Origin: Agrococcus sp. SL85
Lineage (GTDB): Bacteria > Actinomycetota > Actinomycetes > Actinomycetales > Microbacteriaceae
Direction of reading: 5' to 3'
DNA: 64,000 nucleotides
Assembly: GCF_026625845.1 (NCBI RefSeq)
Contig: NZ_CP113066.1
Span: 2,356,001-2,420,000, forward strand
The notes under the pieces are model-generated. The model was not told where the DNA came from, searched no databases, and was given only the letters and a program-made list of their open reading frames with translations. The translations under genes and the position numbers were made by a program. Shown here in pieces: positions 8,890-18,774 of the stretch (position 1 is the first letter of the stretch; the number at the start of each line of letters is the position of its first letter).

Positions 8890-9924
8890 GTGAGCGACGA
8901 CGCGCGCCCGGGCGGCATCCGCCGCTCGGCGCGCGTCGTCTGCGTCGACCCGGCCGGCGCGACGCTGCTGCTGCTCCACGAGTGGAGCGGCCGCGGCGCG
9001 CCCGCGCGGTGGCTGACCGTCGGCGGCGGCATCGACGCGGGCGAGACCGAGCGCGAGGCGGCCCTCCGCGAGCTGCGGGAGGAGACCGGGCGGGCACCCG
9101 ATCCGTCCGAGCTGATCGGCCCCGTGCGGCACGTGCGGCAGCCGACGCCGCCCGGGCACCGCTACGACGCGCTCGACATGACCGCCTTCGTGTGGCGCAC
9201 GCCCCGCTTCGCGGCCGACGCCTCCGGCCGCGAGCCCGGCGAGACCGCCTCGATCCGCGACGAGCGCTGGTGGACCGCGGACGAGATCGCCGCGAGCGCC
9301 GATCCCTTCGACGCCGAGGACGCGCTGGGCACCCTCGCGCTCGTCGCGGGCGGCGAGCCCGCGCAGGGCGAGCGGGTGCGCGTGCGCGCCTCGAAGTGGG
9401 ACGGCACCCCGCACTGGACCTACGACGCGGTCGCCCTCGGCAGCGACGCGGAGGGCGTGTGGCTGGGCGTCGACGGGCCCACCACGCGCTTCTGGAAGCC
9501 CGGGGTCGACGCGTTCCTGGGCGACGAGCGCAAGGTCATGCTCGTGCCGCGGCGCCCGCTCGCGATGCTCGAGGGCACCTGGGCGCTCGTCCACTGGCTC
9601 GTGGGCGGCGAGCTGGCGCTGTACATCGACGTCTGCACGCCGCCGGAGCTCGTGCGGCGCCCCGAGGGCTGGGTGCTCGACTACTGCGACCTCGACCTCG
9701 ACGTGGTGCGTCGCCCTCGCGGCGTGCCGTGGATCGACGACGAGGACGAGTTCGCCGAGCACGCGGCGCGGATGGCGTACCCGGCCTGGGTGCGCGAGCG
9801 CGTGCGCGCGACCGCCGACGCCCTGCTCGCGGGCGCGCAGATGCGCACGGCGCCCGGCGAGTACGCTCGCGAGCACTGGCACCGGCGCCTCGACGCGCTC
9901 GTGCCGCCCGCCGCCGGCGCCTGA
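8890..9924 (+). CDS. NUDIX hydrolase fused to DUF402 (FomD-like) phosphatase domain
   Basis: A 344-aa two-domain protein. Residues about 10-150 are a NUDIX fold with a full NUDIX box at residues 46-67 (GGIDAGE, then REL-REETG). Residues about 155-335 match the DUF402/FomD-like family: the ASKWDG opening, FWKPG, the acidic YIDVCTPPEL motif and VLDYCDLDLDVV. Proteins of that family hydrolyse nucleoside di- or triphosphates, so both halves are predicted pyrophosphate or phosphate hydrolases acting on nucleotides. The GTG start is 8 bases after the peptidase gene, on the same strand. Domain calls come from motif recognition; the substrate is unknown. Confidence 0.8.
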   Translation: MSDDARPGGIRRSARVVCVDPAGATLLLLHEWSGRGAPARWLTVGGGIDAGETEREAALRELREETGRAPDPSELIGPVRHVRQPTPPGHRYDALDMTAFVWRTPRFAADASGREPGETASIRDERWWTADEIAASADPFDAEDALGTLALVAGGEPAQGERVRVRASKWDGTPHWTYDAVALGSDAEGVWLGVDGPTTRFWKPGVDAFLGDERKVMLVPRRPLAMLEGTWALVHWLVGGELALYIDVCTPPELVRRPEGWVLDYCDLDLDVVRRPRGVPWIDDEDEFAEHAARMAYPAWVRERVRATADALLAGAQMRTAPGEYAREHWHRRLDALVPPAAGA

Positions 9925-9950
9925 CCCCGGCCCGACGCCCGGAGGCCCCC

Positions 9951-10352
9951 ATGCCCGTCGTCCAGATCGCGCAGCGCGCGACCGACCTCGACCGGGCGCA
10001 GGCGTTCTACGCGCGGCTCCTCGGCAGCGGGCCCGCCGCCCGGTTCGACCCGCCGGGGCTCCTCTTCTTCGACGTCGACGGCGTGCGCCTCCTCCTCGAC
10101 GCCAACGCGCCGAGCGCCCTCGTGTACCTCGGCGTCGACGACCTCGACGCCCGCGTCGCCGAGCTCGAGGGGGAGGGCGTCACGATCACCACCCCGCCCC
10201 ACACGATCTTCGAGCACCAGGACGCCACGCTCGGTCCTGCGGGCTCGGCCGAGCGCATGGCCTTCCTGCTCGACAGCGAGGGCAACACGATCGCGCTCGT
10301 CGAGCAGCGCCCCGGCGACCAGCTCGCGCCGGGCGCCGCCCGCGGGGCCTAG
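9951..10352 (+). CDS. VOC/glyoxalase-family protein
   Basis: A small single-domain vicinal-oxygen-chelate protein of 133 aa. The beta-alpha-beta repeats are visible as QIAQRATDLDRAQAFYARLLG at the start and MAFLLDSEGNTIALVE near the end. Such proteins act in aldehyde detoxification, dioxygenation or antibiotic binding; the substrate cannot be read from the sequence. The ATG is preceded by GGAGG. The gene is head-on to the App1-type gene and the two stop codons overlap in the 4 bases 10349-10352. Confidence 0.8.
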   Translation: MPVVQIAQRATDLDRAQAFYARLLGSGPAARFDPPGLLFFDVDGVRLLLDANAPSALVYLGVDDLDARVAELEGEGVTITTPPHTIFEHQDATLGPAGSAERMAFLLDSEGNTIALVEQRPGDQLAPGAARGA

Positions 10353-11470
10353 GCCTCCGCGGCCAGGGCCGCCTCGAGCCGCTCGCGGCCCGGACCGTGC
10401 GGGAGCGCGGCGACCGCGGCGCGCACCTCCCGGTCGATCGCCTCGGCCGCGGAGGCCTCGATGAGCCCGTCGGCCGCGAGCATCCGCGCCGCGCCCGCGT
10501 AGGTGCCGAAGGTCTCGACGCCCTGGCGCGCGAGCGCCGCGCGCTCGGCCTCCGGCAGGCCGACGACGTCGTGGATGAGCACGCGGGCCATGAAGCGCGG
10601 GTCGCGCTCCCGCATCGCCGCGCCCACCTGCGCGTCCGCCTGGCCGGAGTCGCCCAGGAAGACCTTCCGGCACTCCGGGAACAGCAGCCGCTCGCGCTCG
10701 AAGTTCTGCAGCTTGCGCGCGGCGATGCTCGCCTTCGTGAAGAGGTTGAGGAACGAGCCGCCCAGCACGGTGTGCTTCGGCATCCCGAGGTCCTCGAGGC
10801 CGTCGCGCGTGTACTGCTCGATGATGCCGCGCGGTCCGCCGGGCCTCGCGGTGACGAACGTGAGGTCGCCCGCGCGCCACGGGTCGCCGGAGCGGCCCCG
10901 GTCGAGCGCGTGGAGCAGCGCGACGACGCCGGGGTACACCGTGCCGCGCGGCCAGCGGTCGTCGTGGAGCATGGAGCGCACGGTGTCGTCGATGTCGCAG
11001 AGGATGCGCAGCTCGAGGTGCTCGGCGCGCTGGGCCTGCGCGCGGATGTGCTCGAGCACGGCGTCGCGGTCGGTCGGCAGCAGGTGCTCGAACACGATGT
11101 GCTCCAGGTCGTGCTGGTCGCCGGAGGCGTTCAGCAGGTACTTCAGGTCGCGGAACGCCTCGCCCGTGCGGGAGCGGAGCGCGTCGCGGATGGCGCGCGA
11201 GGCGCTCGGCGTCGGCGGCAGGCCCCGCATCGCGTGGAGGAGGCGCGCGACGGTCTCGGCGCGCAGCTCGTCGATGCGGTCGCGCGTGAGGAGGTCGAGC
11301 AGCGCGCGCCGCTGCCGGCGGCGCAGCGGCAGCGTGAGCCAGCGCCCGGCGATGCCGCGGACGAGCGCGTCGAGGTCGGCCTCGGCGAGCACGGCGTCGA
11401 GGTGGCCGCGGGGCACGCGGTGGAGCCGCTCGAGCGCCTCGTCGGCCGTGATGGGGGTGCGCTCGGGCAC
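10349..11470 (-). CDS. App1-family phosphatase domain protein (DUF2183)
   Basis: A 373-aa protein whose central part carries a HAD-like phosphatase motif, LCDIDDTVRSM. Other DUF2183 motifs follow: TFVTARPGG, MPKHTVLGGSFLNLFT, KLQNFERERLLFPE and VFLGDSGQAD. Yeast App1 of this family is a phosphatidate phosphatase; bacterial members are assumed to dephosphorylate lipids or similar substrates. The N-terminal 180 residues are helical and resemble no named domain. The neighbouring lipid kinase gene on the same strand fits a lipid phosphorylation theme (inference). Confidence 0.82.
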   Translation of the reverse strand: MPERTPITADEALERLHRVPRGHLDAVLAEADLDALVRGIAGRWLTLPLRRRQRRALLDLLTRDRIDELRAETVARLLHAMRGLPPTPSASRAIRDALRSRTGEAFRDLKYLLNASGDQHDLEHIVFEHLLPTDRDAVLEHIRAQAQRAEHLELRILCDIDDTVRSMLHDDRWPRGTVYPGVVALLHALDRGRSGDPWRAGDLTFVTARPGGPRGIIEQYTRDGLEDLGMPKHTVLGGSFLNLFTKASIAARKLQNFERERLLFPECRKVFLGDSGQADAQVGAAMRERDPRFMARVLIHDVVGLPEAERAALARQGVETFGTYAGAARMLAADGLIEASAAEAIDREVRAAVAALPHGPGRERLEAALAAEA

Positions 11471-11506
11471 GCGGGGTCCTCTCGTCGGGGCGGTGGCGGG
11501 CCGCGG

Positions 11507-12448
11507 TCAGCGCGCCCCGACGATCCTGCCCGGCGCCCCTGGGCGGCCGCCGGGCAGCCGCACGAGCAGCGCACCCGGCACCGCAGCGGCGTCGATCGCG
11601 AGCGCGCGTCCCGCGGCGTCCCCGTCGATCTGCACGGGCAGCGGCTCGGTGCCCGCCGGGGCGAGCCGCGCGCGCAGCACCGCGCGGGCGCCGAGCGCGC
11701 CCGCCGCGCGCCCGATGCCGGCGCCGGAGGCCGCGATCCGCGCCCAGTCGAGGGCGCGCCTCGGCGCGACGGCCACGACGTGCAGCCGGCCGTCGGCGAG
11801 GCTCGTGCCCGGCACGACGCGGAGGCCCGCCGGCAGCCGCGCCGCGTTGTGGAGCAGCACGCTCCACGCCTCGGTGGTCGCGGCCGCGCCGTCGAGACGG
11901 GCGCGCACGCGGAACCCGGGCAGGGCGAGGCGGTGGAGGCCCGCCCCGACGTAGGCGGGCCAGCCCAGGCGCCGCTTCCGCCGCAGCGAGGCGGCCTCGA
12001 TCGCGAGCGCGTCGTGGCCGACGCCCACGACGACCAGGAAGCGCTGCTCGTCGATGCGCCCGTCCGTGCGCGTGAGCCGCACGAGGCCGAGGTCGATGGG
12101 GGAGGGGCCGCCGCCGACGGCGACGGCCACCGCGGCCGAGGCGCCGAGCGGCAGCCCGAGGTTGCGGGCGAAGAGGTTCGCGGTGCCGCGCGGCACGATG
12201 CCGAGCGGCACGCCCGTGCCCGCGAGCGCCTCCGCGATCGCCCGCACCGTGCCGTCGCCGCCGATCGCGACGACGGCGTCGGTGCCGCCCTGCAGCGCCT
12301 CTCGGGCCTGCGCGCCGCCGGGCTGCGCGACGGTCGTGCGCACCACCTCGGCCTCGTCGCCCCGCGCCGCGACGGCGCGCAGCACCACATCGACGGCACC
12401 GTCGAAGCCCCGGGCGGTCGGGTTGCCGATGACGGTCACGCGGGCCAC
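11507..12448 (-). CDS. diacylglycerol/lipid kinase family protein
   Basis: A 313-aa protein of the DagK/YegS lipid kinase superfamily. The nucleotide-binding motif AIGGDGTVRAIAEAL lies near residue 64, followed by GIVPRGTANLFARNLGLP, both hallmarks of the DAGK catalytic domain. The C-terminal half is the usual beta-sandwich domain. Members phosphorylate diacylglycerol or related lipids. It lies 36 bases upstream of the App1-type gene on the same strand, so co-expression is likely. Confidence 0.88.
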   Translation of the reverse strand: MARVTVIGNPTARGFDGAVDVVLRAVAARGDEAEVVRTTVAQPGGAQAREALQGGTDAVVAIGGDGTVRAIAEALAGTGVPLGIVPRGTANLFARNLGLPLGASAAVAVAVGGGPSPIDLGLVRLTRTDGRIDEQRFLVVVGVGHDALAIEAASLRRKRRLGWPAYVGAGLHRLALPGFRVRARLDGAAATTEAWSVLLHNAARLPAGLRVVPGTSLADGRLHVVAVAPRRALDWARIAASGAGIGRAAGALGARAVLRARLAPAGTEPLPVQIDGDAAGRALAIDAAAVPGALLVRLPGGRPGAPGRIVGAR

Positions 12449-12507
12449 GGGGCCAGGCTAGCCGCGCACGCGGCGCGCTCCGCCCCCGCGGATCCCGTCG
12501 CGCTCGG

Positions 12508-12567
12508 GGCGTCGCGGCTCAGGGCGTCGCGGCTCAGGGCATCGCGGCTCAGGGCATCGCGAGCCGG
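12508..12567. repeat. 15-bp tandem repeat duplicating a gene 3' end
   Basis: Four adjacent 15-base units: ggcgtcgcggctcag twice, ggcatcgcggctcag once, and a diverged fourth unit still inside the HTH_42 gene. On the minus strand each perfect unit carries the last codons and stop of that gene (..MP-stop), so three stop codons follow in frame, 15 bases apart. The array lies between the HTH_42 stop and the start of the lipid kinase gene. Confidence 0.9.
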
Positions 12568-13658
12568 AGGCCCTGGAAGGCGGCGAGCACGTCGAGCTCG
12601 TCGCGCACGGCGTCGACGAGCCGCGCATCCGCCTCGACGTCCCAGTGGAGCGCGGCGACCAGGAGCACGCCGCGGTCGCGCTCCGCCCTCGCGTCGACCT
12701 TGCCGACCAGCCGGTCGCCGTCGAGCACCGGGAGCGCGTGGATGCCCCAGCGCCGCTTCGCAGCGGGCGTGTACTGCTCGAGCGCGTACGCGTAGTCCCA
12801 CAGGGCGGCCATCCGCCGCCGGTCGGCGATGAGCCGGTCGAGCGGCGAGAGCACGGCGACCCTGCCGGCGAAGCCCTCGGCGCTCGCCGCGGGGTCCAGC
12901 CGCCAGGTGCCGCTGAGGCCCTCGACCCGCGCGGGCACGCCGGCCTCGCCGAGGTGCGTGGGCCGGGCGAGGCCGCACGCGCGGAGCCAGCGCTCGCGCC
13001 ACGTGCGGCGCGCGTCCTCGAGCGTCGCGGGCTCGACGTGCGGCAGCACGCGCTCGGCGAGGTCCCACACGCGCGCTTGGCCGAGCCGCTCGACGACGAC
13101 GGCCTCGCCGCGGATCTGCAGCAGCTCCAGCAGCATCGCGACGTCGCGCCCGGTGTTCCAGCCGCTCGAGCGGTACGGCGCGTCGACGGTGTCGAGCACG
13201 TCGCCCTGCGGGAGCGGGCCGTCCTGCCGCAGCTGCTCGAGCACCCGCTGCCGGAAGCCCTCGTTGGCCTCAAGCCAGGCCGCGGTCGTGGGGTGGATGG
13301 CGTCGTCGGCGCGGCCGATGGGCAGCAGCCAGGGGAGATCGGCGGAGGCGCGCACCCCGATCGACCACGCCTCCATCGGGTGCCGGTGCGGCCCCAGGTG
13401 CTCGACGAGCGACTGCTCGACCTCCACGCCGCGTCGCACGTCGTCGGCGACGAGGCCGCGGATGCGCGTGAGCGCCACGTGCTCGGCGCTCGGGCAGACG
13501 ATGTCGGTGGCGTTCAGCGGCAGGAGCGTGAGCGCGGCGACCACCTCGGGCAGGTCGCCCGCCTCCCGCTCGCCGTCGCCGGCGTCGAGCAGCTGGGCGC
13601 GCACGGCGATGCGGCGCGCCTCCTCGCGGCTGAGGGTGCGGACGGTCTCGCTCGGCAT
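12549..13658 (-). CDS. winged-helix DNA-binding protein (HTH_42/YcaQ-like)
   Basis: A 369-aa protein of the HTH_42 superfamily, which includes the DNA glycosylases YcaQ/AlkX. Typical segments are LSREEARRIAVRAQ at the N-terminus, the central LLELLQIRGEAVV winged-helix region, and SPLDRLIADRRRMAALWDYAYALE followed by KRRWGIHALPVLDGDRLVGKVD near the C-terminus. YcaQ unhooks DNA crosslinks; whether this protein does so is unknown. The start MPSETV at 13658 is chosen because the family begins close to LSREEARR and upstream sequence is low-complexity. A 15-bp tandem repeat triplicates its stop codon. Confidence 0.8.
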   Translation of the reverse strand: MPSETVRTLSREEARRIAVRAQLLDAGDGEREAGDLPEVVAALTLLPLNATDIVCPSAEHVALTRIRGLVADDVRRGVEVEQSLVEHLGPHRHPMEAWSIGVRASADLPWLLPIGRADDAIHPTTAAWLEANEGFRQRVLEQLRQDGPLPQGDVLDTVDAPYRSSGWNTGRDVAMLLELLQIRGEAVVVERLGQARVWDLAERVLPHVEPATLEDARRTWRERWLRACGLARPTHLGEAGVPARVEGLSGTWRLDPAASAEGFAGRVAVLSPLDRLIADRRRMAALWDYAYALEQYTPAAKRRWGIHALPVLDGDRLVGKVDARAERDRGVLLVAALHWDVEADARLVDAVRDELDVLAAFQGLRLAMP

Positions 13659-13746
13659 GCGGCCAGCGTAGGCGCGGCCGCCGTCGTGCGTCGGGGCGTG
13701 ACGCGCCCGCGCCGGCCCGGCATCCCGCGCCTGGCAGGATCGCAGC

Positions 13747-14805
13747 ATGGCCCACGCGCAGCACCTCCGCCCCGAGACGATCGCCGTGAGCGCGGGCCGG
13801 CCGCCGCGCGTCCCCGACGGCCCCATGAGCCAGCCGCCCGTGTTCGCCTCCGCCTTCGTCGGCGGCGGCGAGGTCGGCTACGCCCGCACCTCGAACCCCA
13901 GCTGGAGCGCGCTCGAGGAGGCGCTCGGCGCGCTCGACCAGGGCGAGGCGGTGGCGTTCGCGAGCGGCATGGCCGCGGTCGCCGCCGTGCTCTCGCTCGT
14001 GCCGCACGGCGGCGCGGTCGTCGTGCCCCGCCACGCCTACCAGGGCTCGCTCACGCTCCTGGACGCCGAGGCCGCGACGGGCCGCGTCGCGGTGCGACGC
14101 GTCGACGTCGAGGACACCGCTGCGGTCATCGCGGCCCTCGACGGCGCCGCGCTCGCATGGCTCGAGTCGCCCACGAACCCCGCGCTCGAGCGCGCCGACA
14201 TCCCCGCGATCGTCGAGGCCGCGCGCTCCCAGGGCGTGCTCGTCGCGGTCGACAGCACCTTCGCGACGCCGCTGCGGCTGCAGCCGCTCGCGCTCGGCGC
14301 AGACCTCGCCGTGCACTCGGCCACGAAGCTCATCTCCGGACACTCCGACGTCATCCTCGGCGCCGTCGTCGCGCGCGATGCCGGGGTGCTGCAGCGCATC
14401 CGCACGCACCGCACCCTGCACGGCGCGATCCCGGGGCCCATGGAGGCGTTCCTCGTGCTCCGGGGCCTCCGCACCCTCGCCGTGCGCCTCGAGCGCGCCG
14501 AGTCGAACGCGCGCGAGCTCGCCCGCCGCCTCGCCGCGCACCCCGCGGTGCGCGAGGTGCGCGATCCCGGCTTCGGCACCGTGCTCGCGCTGGTGCTCGA
14601 CGACGCGGCCGCCGCCGACGCGGCCGTCGCGAAGGTGGCGCTGTGGCTGCACGCGACGAGCCTCGGCGGCGTCGAGTCGACGCTCGAGCGCCGCCGCCGC
14701 TGGGCGACCGAGGCGCCGACCATCCCCGAGGGGCTCATCCGCCTCTCGGTCGGCATCGAGCACGTCGAGGACCTCGCCGACGACCTGCTGGCTGCGCTGG
14801 GCTGA
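13747..14805 (+). CDS. Cys/Met metabolism PLP-dependent enzyme
   Basis: A 352-aa fold-type I PLP enzyme of the cystathionine gamma-synthase / gamma-lyase family. Visible are YARTSNPSWSALE, FASGMAAVAAVL, ESPTNPALE, VDSTFATPLRLQPL and the Schiff-base motif SATKLISGHSD. It is slightly short for the family (usually 380-400 aa). It probably catalyses a beta/gamma-elimination or replacement on a sulfur amino acid; which one cannot be told. Divergent from the HTH_42 gene across 88 bases. Its 3' end, including the stop, is followed by a diverged 23-bp duplicate. Confidence 0.85.
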   Translation: MAHAQHLRPETIAVSAGRPPRVPDGPMSQPPVFASAFVGGGEVGYARTSNPSWSALEEALGALDQGEAVAFASGMAAVAAVLSLVPHGGAVVVPRHAYQGSLTLLDAEAATGRVAVRRVDVEDTAAVIAALDGAALAWLESPTNPALERADIPAIVEAARSQGVLVAVDSTFATPLRLQPLALGADLAVHSATKLISGHSDVILGAVVARDAGVLQRIRTHRTLHGAIPGPMEAFLVLRGLRTLAVRLERAESNARELARRLAAHPAVREVRDPGFGTVLALVLDDAAAADAAVAKVALWLHATSLGGVESTLERRRRWATEAPTIPEGLIRLSVGIEHVEDLADDLLAALG

Positions 14806-14841
14806 TCGCAGGCTGCGCGCTGGGCCGATCGCAGGCTCCGC
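14796..14841. repeat. 23-bp tandem duplication at gene 3' end
   Basis: Two adjacent 23-base units (14796-14818 and 14819-14841) differ at two positions; a further partial copy begins at 14842. The first unit contains the stop codon of the PLP-enzyme gene (14803-14805). Like the array at 12508-12567, it duplicates the end of a coding region into the intergenic space. Confidence 0.85.
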
Positions 14842-14945
14842 GCCGGGCCGATCCGCCGCCGGCGCCGACGCCGGGGGAGGGGAGCGCCCGTCACCGGCGT
14901 GTGGTTGCATCGGATCCTCGCACCACGACGCCGGACGGAGACCGC

Positions 14946-17318
<2,373 letters not shown>

Positions 17319-17439
17319 ATCCGGGGGAGCGGCGGCGCGAGCGAGATCACGTGCGCGCCGGCCTCGATCCAGGGGCGGGCGCGGCCGATTGCGGGGATGG
17401 GGATCCGTGCCGGAGCGCTCGCCGGCGCAGGGGCCGCGC

Positions 17440-17694
17440 TCACGCGCGGCGGAAGGCGGCGCGGGCCGCCTGCAGCGAGCCGTGGCGGCCGAGCGAGGCG
17501 CCCTCGCCGTCCACCGCGACGTACTCCTCGAAGGTGCGCTCGACGAAGCCGAGGAAGGCGGTGCCCTCGTCGGTGGTGCGGGTGGCGACCCAGAGGTCCT
17601 CGCCGGGCGTGGCCCAGACGATGTCGGCGACCGCGTCGGTGTCGACGGCGGCGTTCTCGATGGTGGTGGAGCTCGGGACCATCAGTTGCGTCAT
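17440..17694 (-). CDS. small hypothetical protein (84 aa), divergent from marR-like gene
   Basis: An 84-aa soluble, acidic protein with no motif I recognise. It is supported as a gene by a good ribosome site (AAAGGGA 6 bases before the ATG) and balanced amino-acid composition (TIENAAVDTDAV, WVATRTTDEGTAFLGF), unlike the low-complexity shadow frames nearby. It faces the MarR-family gene across 101 bases that hold a perfect palindrome, so it may be a target of that regulator. Confidence 0.6.
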   Translation of the reverse strand: MTQLMVPSSTTIENAAVDTDAVADIVWATPGEDLWVATRTTDEGTAFLGFVERTFEEYVAVDGEGASLGRHGSLQAARAAFRRA

Positions 17695-17715
17695 GGCAAG
17701 TCCCTTTCGACCGTG

Positions 17716-17745
17716 TTGATTAGTTCGACGATCGAAATGTACTAC
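17716..17745 (+). promoter_or_regulatory. promoter with palindromic operator between MarR gene and 84-aa gene
   Basis: Candidate -35 TTGATT (17716-17721) and -10 TACTAC (17740-17745) with an 18-base spacer. The spacer contains the perfect palindrome TTCGA-CGA-TCGAA (17724-17736). This stretch is conspicuously AT-richer than its surroundings. A wider imperfect inverted pair, gtactacgac (17739-17748) and gtcgtcgtac (17775-17784), lies between this promoter and the MarR start. Likely autoregulatory operator; inference from position and symmetry. Confidence 0.55.
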
Positions 17746-17795
17746 GACCTATCCACCTGTGGCAAACTGGGACGGTCGTCGTACAAGGAGCGGAC

Positions 17796-18332
17796 ATGAC
17801 CACGGAGACGCAGGCGCGGGCATCGAGCGGGTACTGGTACCCGGAGCACGGCCAGCCCTCGAGCGTGGACGTGCTCAACCTGCTGCGCCGCTACCGCTCC
17901 TCGGAGGCCGCGATGCGCGCCAGGACGCGCTCGTCCATGGCGATGGGCGAGACCGACCTGCTGGCGCTGCGTCTGCTCATGCAGGCCCAGCGACGGGGCG
18001 AGGTCATGCGCCAGCGCGATCTCGCGACGGCGCTCGGCCTCGCGTCGCCCTCCGTGACGGCCCTCGTCGATCGGCTCGTCAAGAGCGGGCACGTGCGGCG
18101 CGAGCCGCACCCGGAGGATCGCCGAGCGACGATCGTCGTGCCGACGACCGACAGCGACCACGAGGTCCGGGCGACGCTCGGTGCGATGCACCGGCGCATG
18201 ATCGACATCGTCGATCGACTGACCGACGACGAGCGCCGCGCCGTGGCGATCTTCCTCGAGCAGATGGCGGAGGCCGTCGACCGGATCGACGAGCACGACG
18301 AGCCCGCGACCGGGCCCATCCTCGTCGACTGA
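17796..18332 (+). CDS. MarR family transcriptional regulator
   Basis: A 178-aa winged-helix regulator. The MarR helix-turn-helix is visible as RQRDLATALGLASPSVTALVDRLVKSGHVRREPHPEDRRATIV (about residues 70-110), including the DxR wing motif (EDRRAT). An N-terminal extension of about 35 residues is longer than usual. AAGGAG precedes the ATG. It presumably binds the palindrome upstream and controls itself and the divergent 84-aa gene. The ligand is unknown. Confidence 0.88.
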   Translation: MTTETQARASSGYWYPEHGQPSSVDVLNLLRRYRSSEAAMRARTRSSMAMGETDLLALRLLMQAQRRGEVMRQRDLATALGLASPSVTALVDRLVKSGHVRREPHPEDRRATIVVPTTDSDHEVRATLGAMHRRMIDIVDRLTDDERRAVAIFLEQMAEAVDRIDEHDEPATGPILVD

Positions 18333-18377
18333 GCTCGACAGCCCGGCGCGGCATCGCGCCCTCCGGCTGCTCCGCAG

Positions 18378-18405
18378 TCCGCCGATAATGCGCATTATGT
18401 CGGTT
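18378..18405 (+). other. dif-like palindrome (candidate Xer/tyrosine-recombinase site)
   Basis: The 14-base perfect palindrome ATAATGCGCATTAT (18385-18398) lies inside a 28-base window laid out like a dif site: 11-base left arm ending GATAA, 6-base centre TGCGCA, 11-base right arm TTATGTCGGTT. The TTATGT right-arm core matches the usual XerD arm start. It lies between the MarR stop and a truncated deaminase fragment and does not face a promoter. It could instead be a protein-binding palindrome. Low confidence as a recombination site. Confidence 0.3.
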
Positions 18406-18447
18406 CAAGGCTGCGCGCCACCTCCTCGGGCCCGGGAAGGCCCGTAC

Positions 18448-18711
18448 CGACCAGAGGGTCAGCACGCTCCAGGCGCGGTCGGCGGCGATGCGCGCGAGCG
18501 CGTCGAGCTCCGCGTGCGCCAGCCCCGTGCGCTCGAGCGGATCCGTCCTGGTCGAGGCGTCGTCGGCGCGGTCGCGTCCCACCGCGACGACGTCGCTCCC
18601 GTCCGTCACGGCCGCGCAGCACGGCAGCCCGCGGCCCCCGACGCCCGATCGCTGCTCCTCGAACGCGGATCGTGCCTCTGCCGGCGGGAGCTCCCACGTC
18701 GTCTCGCGCGC
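18448..18711 (-). pseudogene. truncated nucleoside/CMP deaminase fragment
   Basis: In one minus-strand frame the sequence reads as the N-terminal half of a cytidine/nucleoside deaminase. It shows TTWELPPAEARSAFEE, then LPCCAAVTDGSDVVAVGRDRADD, then the zinc-binding LAHAELDALARI. The second zinc motif (TLEPCxxC) should follow directly after LTLWS but is absent, and the frame runs into unrelated sequence. No convincing start codon was found. The family is inferred from the HAE motif and its spacing. The break lies about 45 bases from the dif-like palindrome. Confidence 0.55.
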
Positions 18712-18774
18712 GTCATCGCACCATCCCCCGCCGACCGTCGAGCGAGGCGGCGAGGTCGTGCACGCGCGGCCGGG

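Noticed and set aside
10349..10352. Overlapping convergent stops (also at 34215-34218) as a special signal
   Set aside because: CTAG overlaps of two TAG stops are expected by chance in compact genomes and carry no further structure.
18395..18697. 100-aa minus-strand frame over the deaminase fragment
   Set aside because: Arg-rich low-complexity translation; the neighbouring frame carries the deaminase motifs instead.
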